Source of the DNA: CAYJFQ01 sp964369955
Lineage (GTDB): Bacteria > Bacillota_I > Bacilli_A > Erysipelotrichales > Erysipelotrichaceae
Assembly (NCBI GenBank): GCA_964369955.1
Contig: CAYJFQ010000005.1
Location: 24,317-88,316 of the forward strand
DNA length: 64,000 nt
Direction of reading: 5' to 3'
The notes beneath the pieces were generated by a model. It saw only the letters and a program-made list of their open reading frames with translations. It was not told the origin of the DNA and made no database searches. Below, in pieces: positions 1 through 8,386 of this stretch. Position numbers and translations under genes: made by a program. How positions within the stretch are numbered: the stretch's first letter is position 1; each line of letters starts with the position of its first letter.

Positions 1-25
1 GTTCTAGAAAAATGGGGAGTTAGTT

Positions 26-748
26 ATGGAGATTGAAGTAGTAAGTAACTACCAAGAAATATCGCAAAAAGCTGCAGAAATTGTAATTAAAACTATCAAA
101 GAAAAACCTAATGCTCTTATTTGTTTTCCAACAGGTTCAACACCTTTGAGAATGTATGAGTTATTAATAAAGGCTAATAAAGCTGGTGAAGTTGATTTTA
201 GTCAGGTTAGAGTTGCTAGTGTTGATGAGTACTATGGTTTAAGTTGTGATCATCATCAAAGTTATGCGTATTTTTTGCACAAAAACTTTTTTGATCATGT
301 TAATTTAAAAGGTGAGAATATCTTTTTAATTAAGGGCGATACTGACAATCCTGAAAGGGAGTGTACAACTTATCAGTATTTGATTGATAAGGCAGGCGGT
401 ATTGATTTGTATCTTGATGGAATAGGGGAAAACGGACATATTGGGTTTAATGAACCTAGTGATAAATTAACTGCCTTCTATCATCTTGAGAGATTGAGTG
501 AAAATACTAAAGCAGCCAATGCGAGATTCTTTACAACGGATGAAGTGATTCCTAGTGCAGCTTTAACTATCGGTATAGCGGGAATCCTAAATGCTAAAAA
601 GAGTATATTTTTATCTACAGGAGATAAGAAAATCAAGGCTTGGGAGCGTTATACTTCTAATGATGATATTGATCCACAATTTCCAATGTCGTTTCTTAAA
701 TTAGCTAAGAATGCGATTGCAATTGTTGATCATCCAATGTTTAAATAA
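26..748 (+). CDS. nagB: Glucosamine-6-phosphate deaminase (NagB)
   Basis: Predicted cytosolic deaminase/isomerase turning glucosamine-6-phosphate into fructose-6-phosphate and ammonia. The 240 residues match the short monomeric Firmicutes form. Visible motifs are the phosphate-binding TGSTP (36-40), DEYYGL (67-72, Asp67 as the catalytic base) and GIGENGHIGFNEP (132-144, with His138 and Glu143). Asn136 stands where E. coli NagB has Asp141; as I recall it, Bacillus subtilis NagB also has Asn there, so this is not a defect. The ATG follows a GGGGAG site. A terminator follows the stop, so the gene ends its own unit. A second, divergent paralogue starts at 10657. Upstream context is cut by the window edge. 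Family assignment is secure; substrate is inferred from homology. Confidence 0.88.
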   Translation: MEIEVVSNYQEISQKAAEIVIKTIKEKPNALICFPTGSTPLRMYELLIKANKAGEVDFSQVRVASVDEYYGLSCDHHQSYAYFLHKNFFDHVNLKGENIFLIKGDTDNPERECTTYQYLIDKAGGIDLYLDGIGENGHIGFNEPSDKLTAFYHLERLSENTKAANARFFTTDEVIPSAALTIGIAGILNAKKSIFLSTGDKKIKAWERYTSNDDIDPQFPMSFLKLAKNAIAIVDHPMFK

Positions 749-775
749 CTGATTCATTGAATCAGTTATTTTATT
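747..775 (+). terminator. Intrinsic terminator after nagB
   Basis: A 9-bp stem (747-755 with 759-767) closes a 3-nt loop and is followed by a T-rich tail. The stem begins inside the nagB stop codon. Confidence 0.6.
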
Positions 776-818
776 GTCAATATGTTAAAATTATTATGAT
801 ATATAGAAGAGGTCCGCT

Positions 819-3056
819 ATGAAAGTAAGCAAAATAGAAGGTGCACAAAATGTTGAAGTGAGTAAAAAAATAGCCTGTGAAAAACCTTTAATCAAACAAT
901 TGGAAATAATGGAAGAGTACACTAAAACACATTTACAACATAAGAAATCTAGTAAAGAACGTCGTGAATTAGAGTGTTTAAAAGTTATTTATCCTCAATT
1001 ATTTGCCAGAAGTAAAAATGATGATTTCTTTGCTGGTAGATTAGATTTTTTACCAATTGGTTTTGGTTGCGTTTCTTCTGTTGGTGGAGTAGGGCATTAT
1101 TGTGTCTTTGATAAGTTAAGAAGCTTTGGCAGTCAATTGCCTGAGTGTGAAAATAGAATTAATGCTTTATATAATTATTGGATTGATAATGATATTAAAT
1201 CAATTTATTGTAATCAAGTATTGGATGATGTTCATGTTGGACGCTTCATTGATTGTAATTATCCTTTTCTCGCGACCGCTAGAATGTCGGGATTGATGTT
1301 GAATTATGAAATGTTAGTAGAATTAGGAGTTAATGGTTTGAAGGCTAAAATTTTAGCCCAACCTTTAGAAAGTGAGTTTTTAAAGGTTTCGTTAGAAACC
1401 TTAGATTTATTTGTTAAGTGTTTAGATTATTTAATAGATGAACTTGATAAGTCTGAAGTTAAAAACAAGATGTTAATGATGAAGAGTTTAGAACATTTAA
1501 AAGAAAACAAACCAACTACTTTTCATCAAGCAATTCAATTGATTTGGGTTTATGCCTTAGTAGCTGGTTGTATTAACTATGGAAGAATGGATGATATCTT
1601 AGGACCGTTTTTAGTTAATGACTTAGAAAAAGGGATAATTAGTGAAGAGGATAGTTTAAATTATTTAAAATCATTATGGACTTTAATCGAGAATCGTCGA
1701 ACAACGGTCAATGGAAGAATTATTGTCGGTGGAATGGGGCGCAAACATCCAAAAGAAGCTGATGTCTTTGCGAAGTTGGCCCTAAAAGTCACAAAGGCTT
1801 GTAAGTATGTTGAGCCACAATTTACTCTACGAGTCGATAAGAATACTAGTGAAGAAGTATGGGAACTGGCTCTAGATTCAATAGGTGATAAGACCACTTA
1901 CCCTACAATTTATAATGATGAAGTTAATGTTAAGTCAGTTGCTTTTGGGATGAATGTAGATTTAAAAACTGCAAGTCAATATGTGCCTTTTGGTTGTGGC
2001 GAGTTTGTGATTCAAGGTCAGAGTGTAGGGACTCCTAATACTCTATTAAATTTACTGATGTTATTAAATATCACGATTAATGGTGGTTATGATCAAGGGC
2101 TTTTTAAATGTGGGAATATTAAGTTTAAAGAATTAGATGACTATCAAAGTTTTGAAGAGTTCTTTAACAAGTATAAAGAAGTTTTGGACTTCTATGCCGA
2201 CATGTCTGTTAAGGCTCAATATCAAAGCTATGAAGTTATGAACTCTGAAGTGTCTTTTTTATTCAGTAGTATTCTTATGGATGATTGCATTGTTAGAGGT
2301 AAAAGCATTCTCGATGGAGGGGTTAAGTATCTAGGTGGAACTAATGAAACTTATGGCAACATCAATACCTCAGATTCATTAATGGTAATTAAGCAGTTAA
2401 TCTTCCAAGATAAGGTAGTTAAATTTTCAGAATTGCACAAAGCAATGTTAAATAATTTTGTCAATTATCCGGAATTATTGCACATGGTAAAAAAAGTTGG
2501 TAAGTATGGTAATGATATAAAAGAAGTTGATGATCTTGCGAATGATTTATATGAGTATATAGCAAAAGCAATAAGAAATCGCGGTATAGAAAAGGGAATG
2601 CAATATTATTTAATTGTAATATCCAACAATCAAACAAATACAGAATGGGGTAAAACAACAGGAGCTAGTGCTGATGGTAGGTTAAGTGGAACGTTTATGA
2701 ATCCAGCTAATAACCCTGTTGGTCATGCTGATAAAAATGGACCTACGGCGATGTTAAATTCTCTAACAAGATTTGATGCAAAATACCATGGAGGCTCTGT
2801 TCAAAATATTAAATTTACTTCAAAGCTCTTTAACGAAAATCGACAAATAGTTAATAGTTTAATCAAAACTTACTTTAGAAAAGGTGGATGCCAACTTATG
2901 GTAACAGTGGTGGATAAGGGCGATTTAGAAGAAGCGCAAAGAAATCCAGAAAAATATCCTAATTTAATTGTTCGTGTTAGCGGTTTTAGTGCAGTTTTTG
3001 TGGACTTAGATAAAGATGTTCAAGATGAACTTCTAAGTAGAGTGCTTTATGAGTAA
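819..3056 (+). CDS. Glycyl radical enzyme, dehydratase/lyase-like, substrate unknown
   Basis: A 745-residue oxygen-sensitive radical enzyme. The C-terminal glycyl radical loop RVSGFSAVFV places the radical on Gly722. The active-site thiyl cysteine is Cys393 in the string FGCGEF. Pyruvate formate-lyase has two adjacent cysteines there; here a single Cys is followed two residues later by Glu395, the Cys-x-Glu arrangement of glycerol/propanediol dehydratase and choline TMA-lyase. An N-terminal GGVGHY segment (89-94) resembles the substrate-side GH motif of these dehydratases. The length is shorter than CutC or GldB-type enzymes (about 790-850). It overlaps its activase by 8 nt. The start is the ATG after GAGGT. 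No microcompartment genes are nearby. I would not name it PFL; the reaction is unknown. Confidence 0.85.
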   Translation: MKVSKIEGAQNVEVSKKIACEKPLIKQLEIMEEYTKTHLQHKKSSKERRELECLKVIYPQLFARSKNDDFFAGRLDFLPIGFGCVSSVGGVGHYCVFDKLRSFGSQLPECENRINALYNYWIDNDIKSIYCNQVLDDVHVGRFIDCNYPFLATARMSGLMLNYEMLVELGVNGLKAKILAQPLESEFLKVSLETLDLFVKCLDYLIDELDKSEVKNKMLMMKSLEHLKENKPTTFHQAIQLIWVYALVAGCINYGRMDDILGPFLVNDLEKGIISEEDSLNYLKSLWTLIENRRTTVNGRIIVGGMGRKHPKEADVFAKLALKVTKACKYVEPQFTLRVDKNTSEEVWELALDSIGDKTTYPTIYNDEVNVKSVAFGMNVDLKTASQYVPFGCGEFVIQGQSVGTPNTLLNLLMLLNITINGGYDQGLFKCGNIKFKELDDYQSFEEFFNKYKEVLDFYADMSVKAQYQSYEVMNSEVSFLFSSILMDDCIVRGKSILDGGVKYLGGTNETYGNINTSDSLMVIKQLIFQDKVVKFSELHKAMLNNFVNYPELLHMVKKVGKYGNDIKEVDDLANDLYEYIAKAIRNRGIEKGMQYYLIVISNNQTNTEWGKTTGASADGRLSGTFMNPANNPVGHADKNGPTAMLNSLTRFDAKYHGGSVQNIKFTSKLFNENRQIVNSLIKTYFRKGGCQLMVTVVDKGDLEEAQRNPEKYPNLIVRVSGFSAVFVDLDKDVQDELLSRVLYE

Positions 3057-3936
3057 GATAAAAATTATTGAAATTCAAAGATTTTCAATTCATGACGGCC
3101 CTGGAATTAGAACTACTATTTTTTTAAAGGGTTGTCCTTTAAGGTGTGGTTGGTGTGCCAATCCTGAATCTCAAAGTTTAGAAACTCACTTATTTTATTT
3201 AAAAAATAAGTGTAAACTTTGTTTACGATGTTTAAACATTTGTCCTAACAAAGCTATTACTCTAAATGATAATGAATTAATAATCAATGATAGCCTTTGT
3301 GTAAAGTGTGGTGCTTGTGTTAATTTTTGTTTATATGATGCTTTGAAGCTGGTTGGCGAAGAATATGAAATAGAAAAACTTATAGATCTCTTGGCAATGG
3401 ATGAAGATTATTATTTTGAAAGTAATGGCGGAATAACCATTTCAGGTGGAGAACCCTTTGTCCAATTTGAATCATTAGTTAATTTAATTAAATCAATTAA
3501 AGACAAAGGCTATCATTTATGTATTGAAACCACTGCTAATACTACTCTTGAGAATCTATTGACAGTTAGTGATGATGTTGATTTATTTTATATTGATTAT
3601 AAATCTGATTGTTCAAATGATTTGTTAAAAATAAATGGGAATCTATCACTAATTGAAAACAACATTAAAGAGTTGGTTAAAAGAAATGATGTAGTAGTGA
3701 GGATCCCTGTTATCCCAAATTATAATCAAGAATTTATTGAAGTGATGATTAAGATAATAAAGGAGCTAGGGGTTAATGAAATTCATCTTTTACCATTCCA
3801 TAATTATGCGAAAAACAAGTATCAACAAATGAGAACACCTTATGAATATGAAAATGTTAAAAGTCTTGAAAAAGAAGAATTAAAACAATACTTAGAATTA
3901 GCTAATAAGTATGATTGCATAATAAAGATAGGCTAG
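3049..3936 (+). CDS. Glycyl radical enzyme activase (radical SAM)
   Basis: Installs the glycyl radical on the enzyme encoded just upstream, using reductive cleavage of S-adenosylmethionine. The radical SAM cluster ligands are Cys29, Cys33 and Cys36 (CPLRCGWC). Two further ferredoxin-like four-cysteine sets follow: Cys55/58/61/65 and Cys84/87/90/94, each ending C-P or C-L. These two extra 4Fe-4S clusters are characteristic of activases of dehydratase, decarboxylase and choline-lyase type enzymes; PFL-activating enzyme lacks them. That supports a non-PFL role for the partner. The 295 residues are of normal length. Its ATG lies inside the end of the partner gene, so the two are translationally coupled. 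Confidence 0.92.
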   Translation: MSKIKIIEIQRFSIHDGPGIRTTIFLKGCPLRCGWCANPESQSLETHLFYLKNKCKLCLRCLNICPNKAITLNDNELIINDSLCVKCGACVNFCLYDALKLVGEEYEIEKLIDLLAMDEDYYFESNGGITISGGEPFVQFESLVNLIKSIKDKGYHLCIETTANTTLENLLTVSDDVDLFYIDYKSDCSNDLLKINGNLSLIENNIKELVKRNDVVVRIPVIPNYNQEFIEVMIKIIKELGVNEIHLLPFHNYAKNKYQQMRTPYEYENVKSLEKEELKQYLELANKYDCIIKIG

Positions 3937-3944
3937 GAGATAAT

Positions 3945-4274
3945 ATGGCAACATCGATTGATTTTATTGAATTTGTTTGTGAGCAGTTATCAGATTTTAG
4001 AAATATTCGTTATCGTAAAATGTTTGGCGAATATGTAGTTTATTTGAATAATCGTCCAATATTTTTAGTTTGTGATAATACAGTTTTTGTGAAGAGGATT
4101 AATGCGTTAGAAAATATCATTGAAAACAATTATGTTGGATATCCTTACAAAGGCGCAAAAGAACACTATATTTTAGATATCGAGAATCGCAAACTTGTTG
4201 AGGAAGTGGTTCCTATTCTTGAGAGTTTAATCCCAGTTGTTATACCTAAAAAGAAAAAAATAGTAAGAAAATAA
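3945..4274 (+). CDS. TfoX N-terminal domain protein
   Basis: A 109-residue single-domain protein of the TfoX_N family. The family fold shows in the run from RKMFGEYVVYL through ICD-like LVCDNTVFVKR, followed by a lysine-rich tail (PKKKKIVRK). In gamma-proteobacteria TfoX/Sxy activates competence genes, but the isolated N-terminal domain in Bacillota has no established function, so I do not assign one. The ATG at 3945 is preceded by TAGGAGA; an in-frame upstream ATG at 3915 lies inside the activase gene and has no ribosome site. It is separated from the activase stop by 8 nt and is probably co-transcribed with it. Confidence 0.75.
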   Translation: MATSIDFIEFVCEQLSDFRNIRYRKMFGEYVVYLNNRPIFLVCDNTVFVKRINALENIIENNYVGYPYKGAKEHYILDIENRKLVEEVVPILESLIPVVIPKKKKIVRK

Positions 4275-4311
4275 AAATCTCGAGATATTATAAATCTCGA
4301 GATTTTTTTAC
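4275..4311. terminator. Bidirectional intrinsic terminator
   Basis: A perfect 10-bp stem (4275-4284 with 4296-4305, core TCTCGAG) is flanked by an A-run on one side and a T-run on the other. It serves the converging TfoX-like gene and cls. Confidence 0.85.
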
Positions 4312-5840
4312 ATTAACGGTGCAAAGGTTCTTAAAATACCTAGGATTAAAAGCTTAAATACCCCTAACTCATCTTTTGTGACAATGTTGTCCAAAGTAAT
4401 CTCTGTACATTTTTTCTCAGTTTCAAGAAAGTCTTTTTTTATGTCGTTGATTACTGAAGTTTTGTACATCCACACTCCACATTCATAATGAAGACTTAAG
4501 CTACGATAGTCTAAATTAATAGTTCCAACAACTCCCGTTTTATCATCACAGATAAACATTTTCGAATGAATGAAACCTGGAGTGTATTCAAAGATTTTGA
4601 CACCACCCTTTAACAATGTTTCATAATAAGAACGTGATAAAGAGTGAACAAATTTTTTATCAGGAATTCCTGGAACCTGAATCCTTACATCTACCCCAGA
4701 TTGTGCAGCAGTAATTAATGACACCATCATTTCCCTGCTAATAATAAGGTAAGGACTTGTGATGTAGACATAGTTCTCTGAGCGATTTAAGATACTCATA
4801 TAAATCGTTTCCCCAACTGCATCTTCATCTAGTGGTGAGTCGCCGAATGGTTGGACAACACCGTCTGCTAGATATTTTTTATTTGGTTTAAAGTTTGAGA
4901 AATCTTCAATCTTTTCAGTGACTGAACTCCACATTGATAAAAACATAATAGTTAAGTTATATACAGCATCTCCTTTTAACATGATGGCAGTGTCCTTCCA
5001 ATGTCCATGTTTTCTCTTTTCATTAATGTATTCATCAGCTAAATTAATGCCTCCAGTAAATGCAGTATTGCCATCTATTACACAGATTTTTCGGTGATCA
5101 CGATTATTAAAATTTGAGTTAAAAAGGTGATTGAAACGATTGAAGGCTTTACAAACAATTTTATGTTTGGCTAGTTTTTTACTAAAATTTGAAGGAAGAG
5201 TCATTAAGCAACCAAAGTCATCATATAGCACTCTTACATCGACTCCACTTTCTGCCTTTTGAATTAGAACTTCTTCAATTTGACTCCACATTTTACCCTC
5301 TTCAATAATAAAGTATTCAATGAAAATAAACTTTTTTGCAGTTTTTAACTCTTTAATCATCGCTTTCAGTTTATCTTCTCCTAACCGAAAATATTCAACT
5401 TTTGTATTTGTGTGAGCGGGTGCAGAAGCGACTTCGAATAGGTATTCTGATTGTCTCATGGCATGAATGTCATTCTTCAATAGTTCGCAGTGTTTGTCTT
5501 TACTATCGATGATTGCTTTTTTAAGAACATCATCAATATTTTTGTAGACAGCTTTTTTTCTTTTGCCGACTCTATGGCCATTGAAAAAAATATAAATAAC
5601 TCCACCTACAAGTGGTGAAATAAACATTAAAATAATCCATGGTATTTTACTTTCATGATATGTGTCTTGAATAATAATGTAACTTATACATAAAAGACTT
5701 AACAGTGGCAATAAAAGAATTAGCCACTCTGAATAGTCACCAAGAAAATAAATTAATCCTATCCATAAAGCAATTTGAATAATTATTGTCATTATCACAA
5801 CAATAGAACGTGTCAATATATTTGAGAGCGCTAGTTTCAT
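4308..5840 (-). CDS. cls: Cardiolipin synthase
   Basis: Membrane enzyme that condenses two phosphatidylglycerol molecules to cardiolipin and glycerol. The 510 residues contain two N-terminal hydrophobic segments (about 12-33 and 37-58), a third around 67-87, and two phospholipase D HKD motifs: His249-Lys251-Asp256 and His425-Lys427-Asp432. Each is followed by a GG or GT element as in the family. I place the start at the ATG at 5840, which has AAGGAG 7 nt upstream; a longer in-frame reading from 5876 lacks a site. The gene is monocistronic, with terminators on both sides. Confidence 0.93.
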   Translation of the reverse strand: MKLALSNILTRSIVVIMTIIIQIALWIGLIYFLGDYSEWLILLLPLLSLLCISYIIIQDTYHESKIPWIILMFISPLVGGVIYIFFNGHRVGKRKKAVYKNIDDVLKKAIIDSKDKHCELLKNDIHAMRQSEYLFEVASAPAHTNTKVEYFRLGEDKLKAMIKELKTAKKFIFIEYFIIEEGKMWSQIEEVLIQKAESGVDVRVLYDDFGCLMTLPSNFSKKLAKHKIVCKAFNRFNHLFNSNFNNRDHRKICVIDGNTAFTGGINLADEYINEKRKHGHWKDTAIMLKGDAVYNLTIMFLSMWSSVTEKIEDFSNFKPNKKYLADGVVQPFGDSPLDEDAVGETIYMSILNRSENYVYITSPYLIISREMMVSLITAAQSGVDVRIQVPGIPDKKFVHSLSRSYYETLLKGGVKIFEYTPGFIHSKMFICDDKTGVVGTINLDYRSLSLHYECGVWMYKTSVINDIKKDFLETEKKCTEITLDNIVTKDELGVFKLLILGILRTFAPLM

Positions 5841-5864
5841 ATAATTCTCCTTATAATTATCCAA

Positions 5865-5873
5865 ATGATAACA
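5865..5873 (-). promoter_or_regulatory. Possible cls extended -10 promoter
   Basis: On the minus strand TGTTATCAT (an extended -10) lies about 25 nt before the cls ATG. No good -35 is visible. Confidence 0.4.
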
Positions 5874-5885
5874 CAAATCTATCGC

Positions 5886-5928
5886 TTAAAAAACAAAGCA
5901 CCAGATTAATTATATCTGGTGCTTTGTT
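5886..5928 (-). terminator. Intrinsic terminator of deoC-SDR operon
   Basis: A perfect 15-bp stem (5892-5906 with 5914-5928) with a 7-nt loop is followed on the minus strand by TTTTTT. It lies between the reductase stop and cls. Confidence 0.9.
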
Positions 5929-5982
5929 CTATGATTATTATCTTAGGAGAATAATCATATATTCTAAATATATAAATAAATA

Positions 5983-6843
5983 TTAATAACCAAAGTCTTT
6001 TAGACAAGTGTCTACATCTTCCTCAAATGTTGAAAGTTCAAATCCTAATTCTAATGCCTTAGAATTATCTAAACGATAATCGCGTGGGTTATCTGCATAT
6101 CTTTCTAAATCAGGTAAGATATATGAGTTAATTTCTTCATCAGAGAAACCTAAGCGTTTCGCGACATATTGCGCACTTTCGTAAGTTGTTAAATTATTAA
6201 TACTGCTGAAATGAATAAATCCAGTAGGCATATTAACTAACTTGTCAAAGTTTTTAACTAAGTTGTAAGCATATGTCATTCCACGATACTCATATTTAGT
6301 AAATTTAGTTGGTTTACGGTAGAACATTGCATTCATAACATTTTTTACAATACCAGGACTTGCGATAATGTTTTTACTAGATAAACCAAATTGCCAAGAT
6401 AAACGCATGATTACATAATCAGTTAAATTTTCAGTAATGAATTGTTCAACTGAAAGTTTGTGCATTCCGTATTTACTGATTGTTTTCGGGGTATCATCTT
6501 CTTTAAATGGTGCATTATCTTGATTATTAAACACTTGTTCAGTTGAGAAGAAAACAAGTCTAGCATTTTTTTCTTTACAAACTTTTGCGATCTCAATAGC
6601 TGAAAGTACATTAATTTTATTTGTTAATTCAGGTTGTTCTTCACAAGCTGCAGTTTGAGCGTTAGCTGCCATATGGAAACAAATGTCAAAATCAAACTTG
6701 TTGAAGTAAGGATATACAGACTCAACATCAGAAAGATCTAAATCTTTTTGTTCAACACATATAAATTCATATTCTCCCTTTAAATATTCTCTAAATAAAC
6801 TACCAATATAGCCATTAGCACCAGTTAATAATACTTTTTTCAT
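5983..6843 (-). CDS. SDR sugar-nucleotide reductase, RmlD-like
   Basis: A 286-residue extended short-chain dehydrogenase. The NAD(P)-binding GxxGxxG is at residues 8-14 (GANGYIG). The catalytic Ser/Thr is near 100-101 (FFSTEQVF) and Tyr125-x3-Lys129 completes the triad. The STEQVF and DTPKTISKYGMHK segments resemble dTDP-4-dehydrorhamnose reductase (RmlD) and the related MAT-beta group. No other dTDP-rhamnose gene is nearby, so an RmlD reaction is not supported by context. Its ATG shares one base with the deoC stop (TAATG), so it is translationally coupled to deoC. A role in deoxysugar or nucleoside catabolism would fit the neighbour but is inference. Confidence 0.78.
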   Translation of the reverse strand: MKKVLLTGANGYIGSLFREYLKGEYEFICVEQKDLDLSDVESVYPYFNKFDFDICFHMAANAQTAACEEQPELTNKINVLSAIEIAKVCKEKNARLVFFSTEQVFNNQDNAPFKEDDTPKTISKYGMHKLSVEQFITENLTDYVIMRLSWQFGLSSKNIIASPGIVKNVMNAMFYRKPTKFTKYEYRGMTYAYNLVKNFDKLVNMPTGFIHFSSINNLTTYESAQYVAKRLGFSDEEINSYILPDLERYADNPRDYRLDNSKALELGFELSTFEEDVDTCLKDFGY

Positions 6844-7544
6844 TAGTAAGCATCTCCTTTGTTTTCAACAGTTTCTCCATCAAATCCTGCAAGAATCGCG
6901 ATTCCGGCACTAGTACCAATGCGAGTTGCGCCAGCTTCAATCATTGCACGACAAGTATCCCAATCTCTAATTCCACCAGCCGCTTTAACTTGACAAGCTC
7001 CTTCAACAGTCTTAGACATTAGAGTTACATCTTCAACAGTAGCACCACCTGTACCAAATCCAGTTGATGTTTTAATAAAGTCAGGTTTCACTTTTTTAGC
7101 AATTTCTGTCATCTTAACTATTTCTTCTTTAGTTAAGTAACAATTCTCAAAGATAACTTTTGATAAGATATTTTTGTCTTTACAAACTTTAACAATTCTT
7201 GTCATTTCATCTTCTAGGTAAGCCCAATTGCCAGCTTTAACTTCAGTAATATTGATTAAGTAATCAATCTCATCACAGCCATTAGCAATAGCGTTCTCTG
7301 TTTCAAATACTTTAGTTTCAATAGTTGTTTGTCCTAAAGGGAAACCGATAGCGGCACCTACATTAACTGGACAGTCTTTTAGAAGTTCTGCGCATTGAGC
7401 AACTGGATATGAGTTGATAGCAACCATTTTAAAGTTGTGTTCCTTAGCCTCTGCACATAGCTTCACAAAGTCTTCTTTAGTTGCAAATGGTTTAAGATTA
7501 GTATGATCAATCATATTAGCAACTTGTTCTCTTGTTATAGTCAT
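6843..7544 (-). CDS. deoC: Deoxyribose-phosphate aldolase
   Basis: Cleaves 2-deoxyribose-5-phosphate to glyceraldehyde-3-phosphate and acetaldehyde in deoxynucleoside catabolism. The 233 residues form a class I aldolase TIM barrel. The Schiff-base lysine is Lys158 (FIKTSTGF), the second active-site lysine is Lys187 (KAAGGIRD), and the acidic pair is in DEIDYLIN (91-98). The start at 7544 has AAGGAGAT upstream; reading further upstream to 7592 would run through the promoter. The gene has a near-consensus promoter with overlapping palindromes and faces a GntR/UTRA regulator, the likely controller. Confidence 0.95.
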   Translation of the reverse strand: MTITREQVANMIDHTNLKPFATKEDFVKLCAEAKEHNFKMVAINSYPVAQCAELLKDCPVNVGAAIGFPLGQTTIETKVFETENAIANGCDEIDYLINITEVKAGNWAYLEDEMTRIVKVCKDKNILSKVIFENCYLTKEEIVKMTEIAKKVKPDFIKTSTGFGTGGATVEDVTLMSKTVEGACQVKAAGGIRDWDTCRAMIEAGATRIGTSAGIAILAGFDGETVENKGDAY

Positions 7545-7563
7545 TTTTTGATATCTCCTTTTA

Positions 7564-7577
7564 AATGTAATTACATT
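7564..7577. promoter_or_regulatory. 14-bp perfect palindrome, candidate operator
   Basis: AATGTAATTACATT is a perfect palindrome covering the predicted deoC transcription start and part of its -10 region. It is a candidate site for the adjacent GntR protein. Confidence 0.55.
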
Positions 7578-7602
7578 ATAACAAAAAAACATTAATTGTC
7601 AA
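7575..7602 (-). promoter_or_regulatory. deoC promoter
   Basis: On the minus strand TTGACA (7602-7597) and TATAAT (7580-7575) are separated by 16 nt. Both hexamers match consensus. The start would be near 7568, giving a short leader with a Shine-Dalgarno site. Confidence 0.8.
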
Positions 7603-7612
7603 TAACAATTAA
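7592..7612. promoter_or_regulatory. Inverted repeat over both -35 boxes, candidate operator
   Basis: TTAATTGT and ACAATTAA form a perfect 8-bp inverted repeat with a 5-nt spacer. It covers the -35 boxes of both deoC and gntR, so one bound repressor could block both. Confidence 0.55.
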
Positions 7613-7624
7613 ATATGTTATTAT
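7596..7624 (+). promoter_or_regulatory. gntR promoter, predicts leaderless start
   Basis: TTGTCA (7596-7601) and TATTAT (7619-7624) have a 17-nt spacer. The -10 ends 6 nt before the ATG, so transcription should begin at or next to the A of the start codon. Confidence 0.65.
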
Positions 7625-7630
7625 TTAACC

Positions 7631-8377
7631 ATGAACTCAAAGTTGATTAAAGAAAGAATTATTATTGATAAAAACTCGCCAATCCCTTTATATTATCAGT
7701 TTAAAACTGGTCTTTTAGCTCTAATAAATGAAGGCTTTTTTGGTGAAGATGGAAAAATACCGACAGAATTAGAATTTACAAACAACCTAGATATTTCTAG
7801 ACCGACAGTTAGACAAGCGTTAAACGAGTTAATTCATGAAGGATGTATCATCAGGCTCAAGGCCAAAGGAACCTTTATCAAAAAGAAGACAATCGGCAGT
7901 AAATTTTTTAGTGAAGTTTTAAGTTTTGACAATGAAATGAAGAGTTTAGGATTAAAACCAAAAACGAAAATTATTAGTTGTGAAGTAGTTAAAAATCATT
8001 TACCTGAGATTTTTGGAGAGTATGTTGACTCACTTTTAAAACTTGAGAGAATTAGAAGTGCAAGCGGTAAAAAAATTGTATTTGTGACTTCTTACTTACC
8101 AATGGGACTTTTTAATAATAAAGTTCCTGATTTTCAGATTTCTAGCTTATATGAGATGTTAACTAAGTTTGGCTTTGAAGTTGCTAATGTTAATCGTGAA
8201 TTTTCAGCTGTTAATGCGGATAAAAAACTGGCTGATCATTTAGATATCAAACCAAAAGATGCAATGCTGAGTGTTTACACTAAAGCTTATGATGGCAAAG
8301 ACTTATTAATTGAGTATTCAATTGCTTATTATAATCCAGATATGACTTTCAAAATCAATTTGGATAAAAATAGATAG
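7631..8377 (+). CDS. GntR/UTRA family transcriptional regulator
   Basis: A 248-residue HutC-subfamily repressor. The N-terminal winged helix (about 15-85) includes ALINEGFFGEDGKIPTELEF and the recognition part ISRPTVRQALNELIHEG. The C-terminal UTRA ligand domain (about 95-245) shows FVTSYLP and a PEDGKDLLIEYS-like end (YDGKDLLIEYSIAYYN), typical for sugar-phosphate or amino-sugar ligands. It faces deoC across 86 bp carrying overlapping promoters and two palindromes, so it likely regulates deoC, the reductase and itself. No Shine-Dalgarno sequence precedes its ATG; the promoter geometry predicts a leaderless transcript. The ligand is unknown. Confidence 0.9.
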   Translation: MNSKLIKERIIIDKNSPIPLYYQFKTGLLALINEGFFGEDGKIPTELEFTNNLDISRPTVRQALNELIHEGCIIRLKAKGTFIKKKTIGSKFFSEVLSFDNEMKSLGLKPKTKIISCEVVKNHLPEIFGEYVDSLLKLERIRSASGKKIVFVTSYLPMGLFNNKVPDFQISSLYEMLTKFGFEVANVNREFSAVNADKKLADHLDIKPKDAMLSVYTKAYDGKDLLIEYSIAYYNPDMTFKINLDKNR

Positions 8378-8386
8378 AGGGGAAAA

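Noticed and set aside
26..748. Asn136 as a broken catalytic residue in NagB
   Set aside because: The Bacillus subtilis enzyme also has Asn there as I recall, so it is a normal branch feature.
819..3056. Pyruvate formate-lyase name for the glycyl radical enzyme
   Set aside because: PFL needs two adjacent catalytic cysteines; only one is present, and the activase has extra clusters.
7545..7592. Upstream start for deoC
   Set aside because: It would place the promoter inside the coding region, and AAGGAGAT marks the ATG at 7544.
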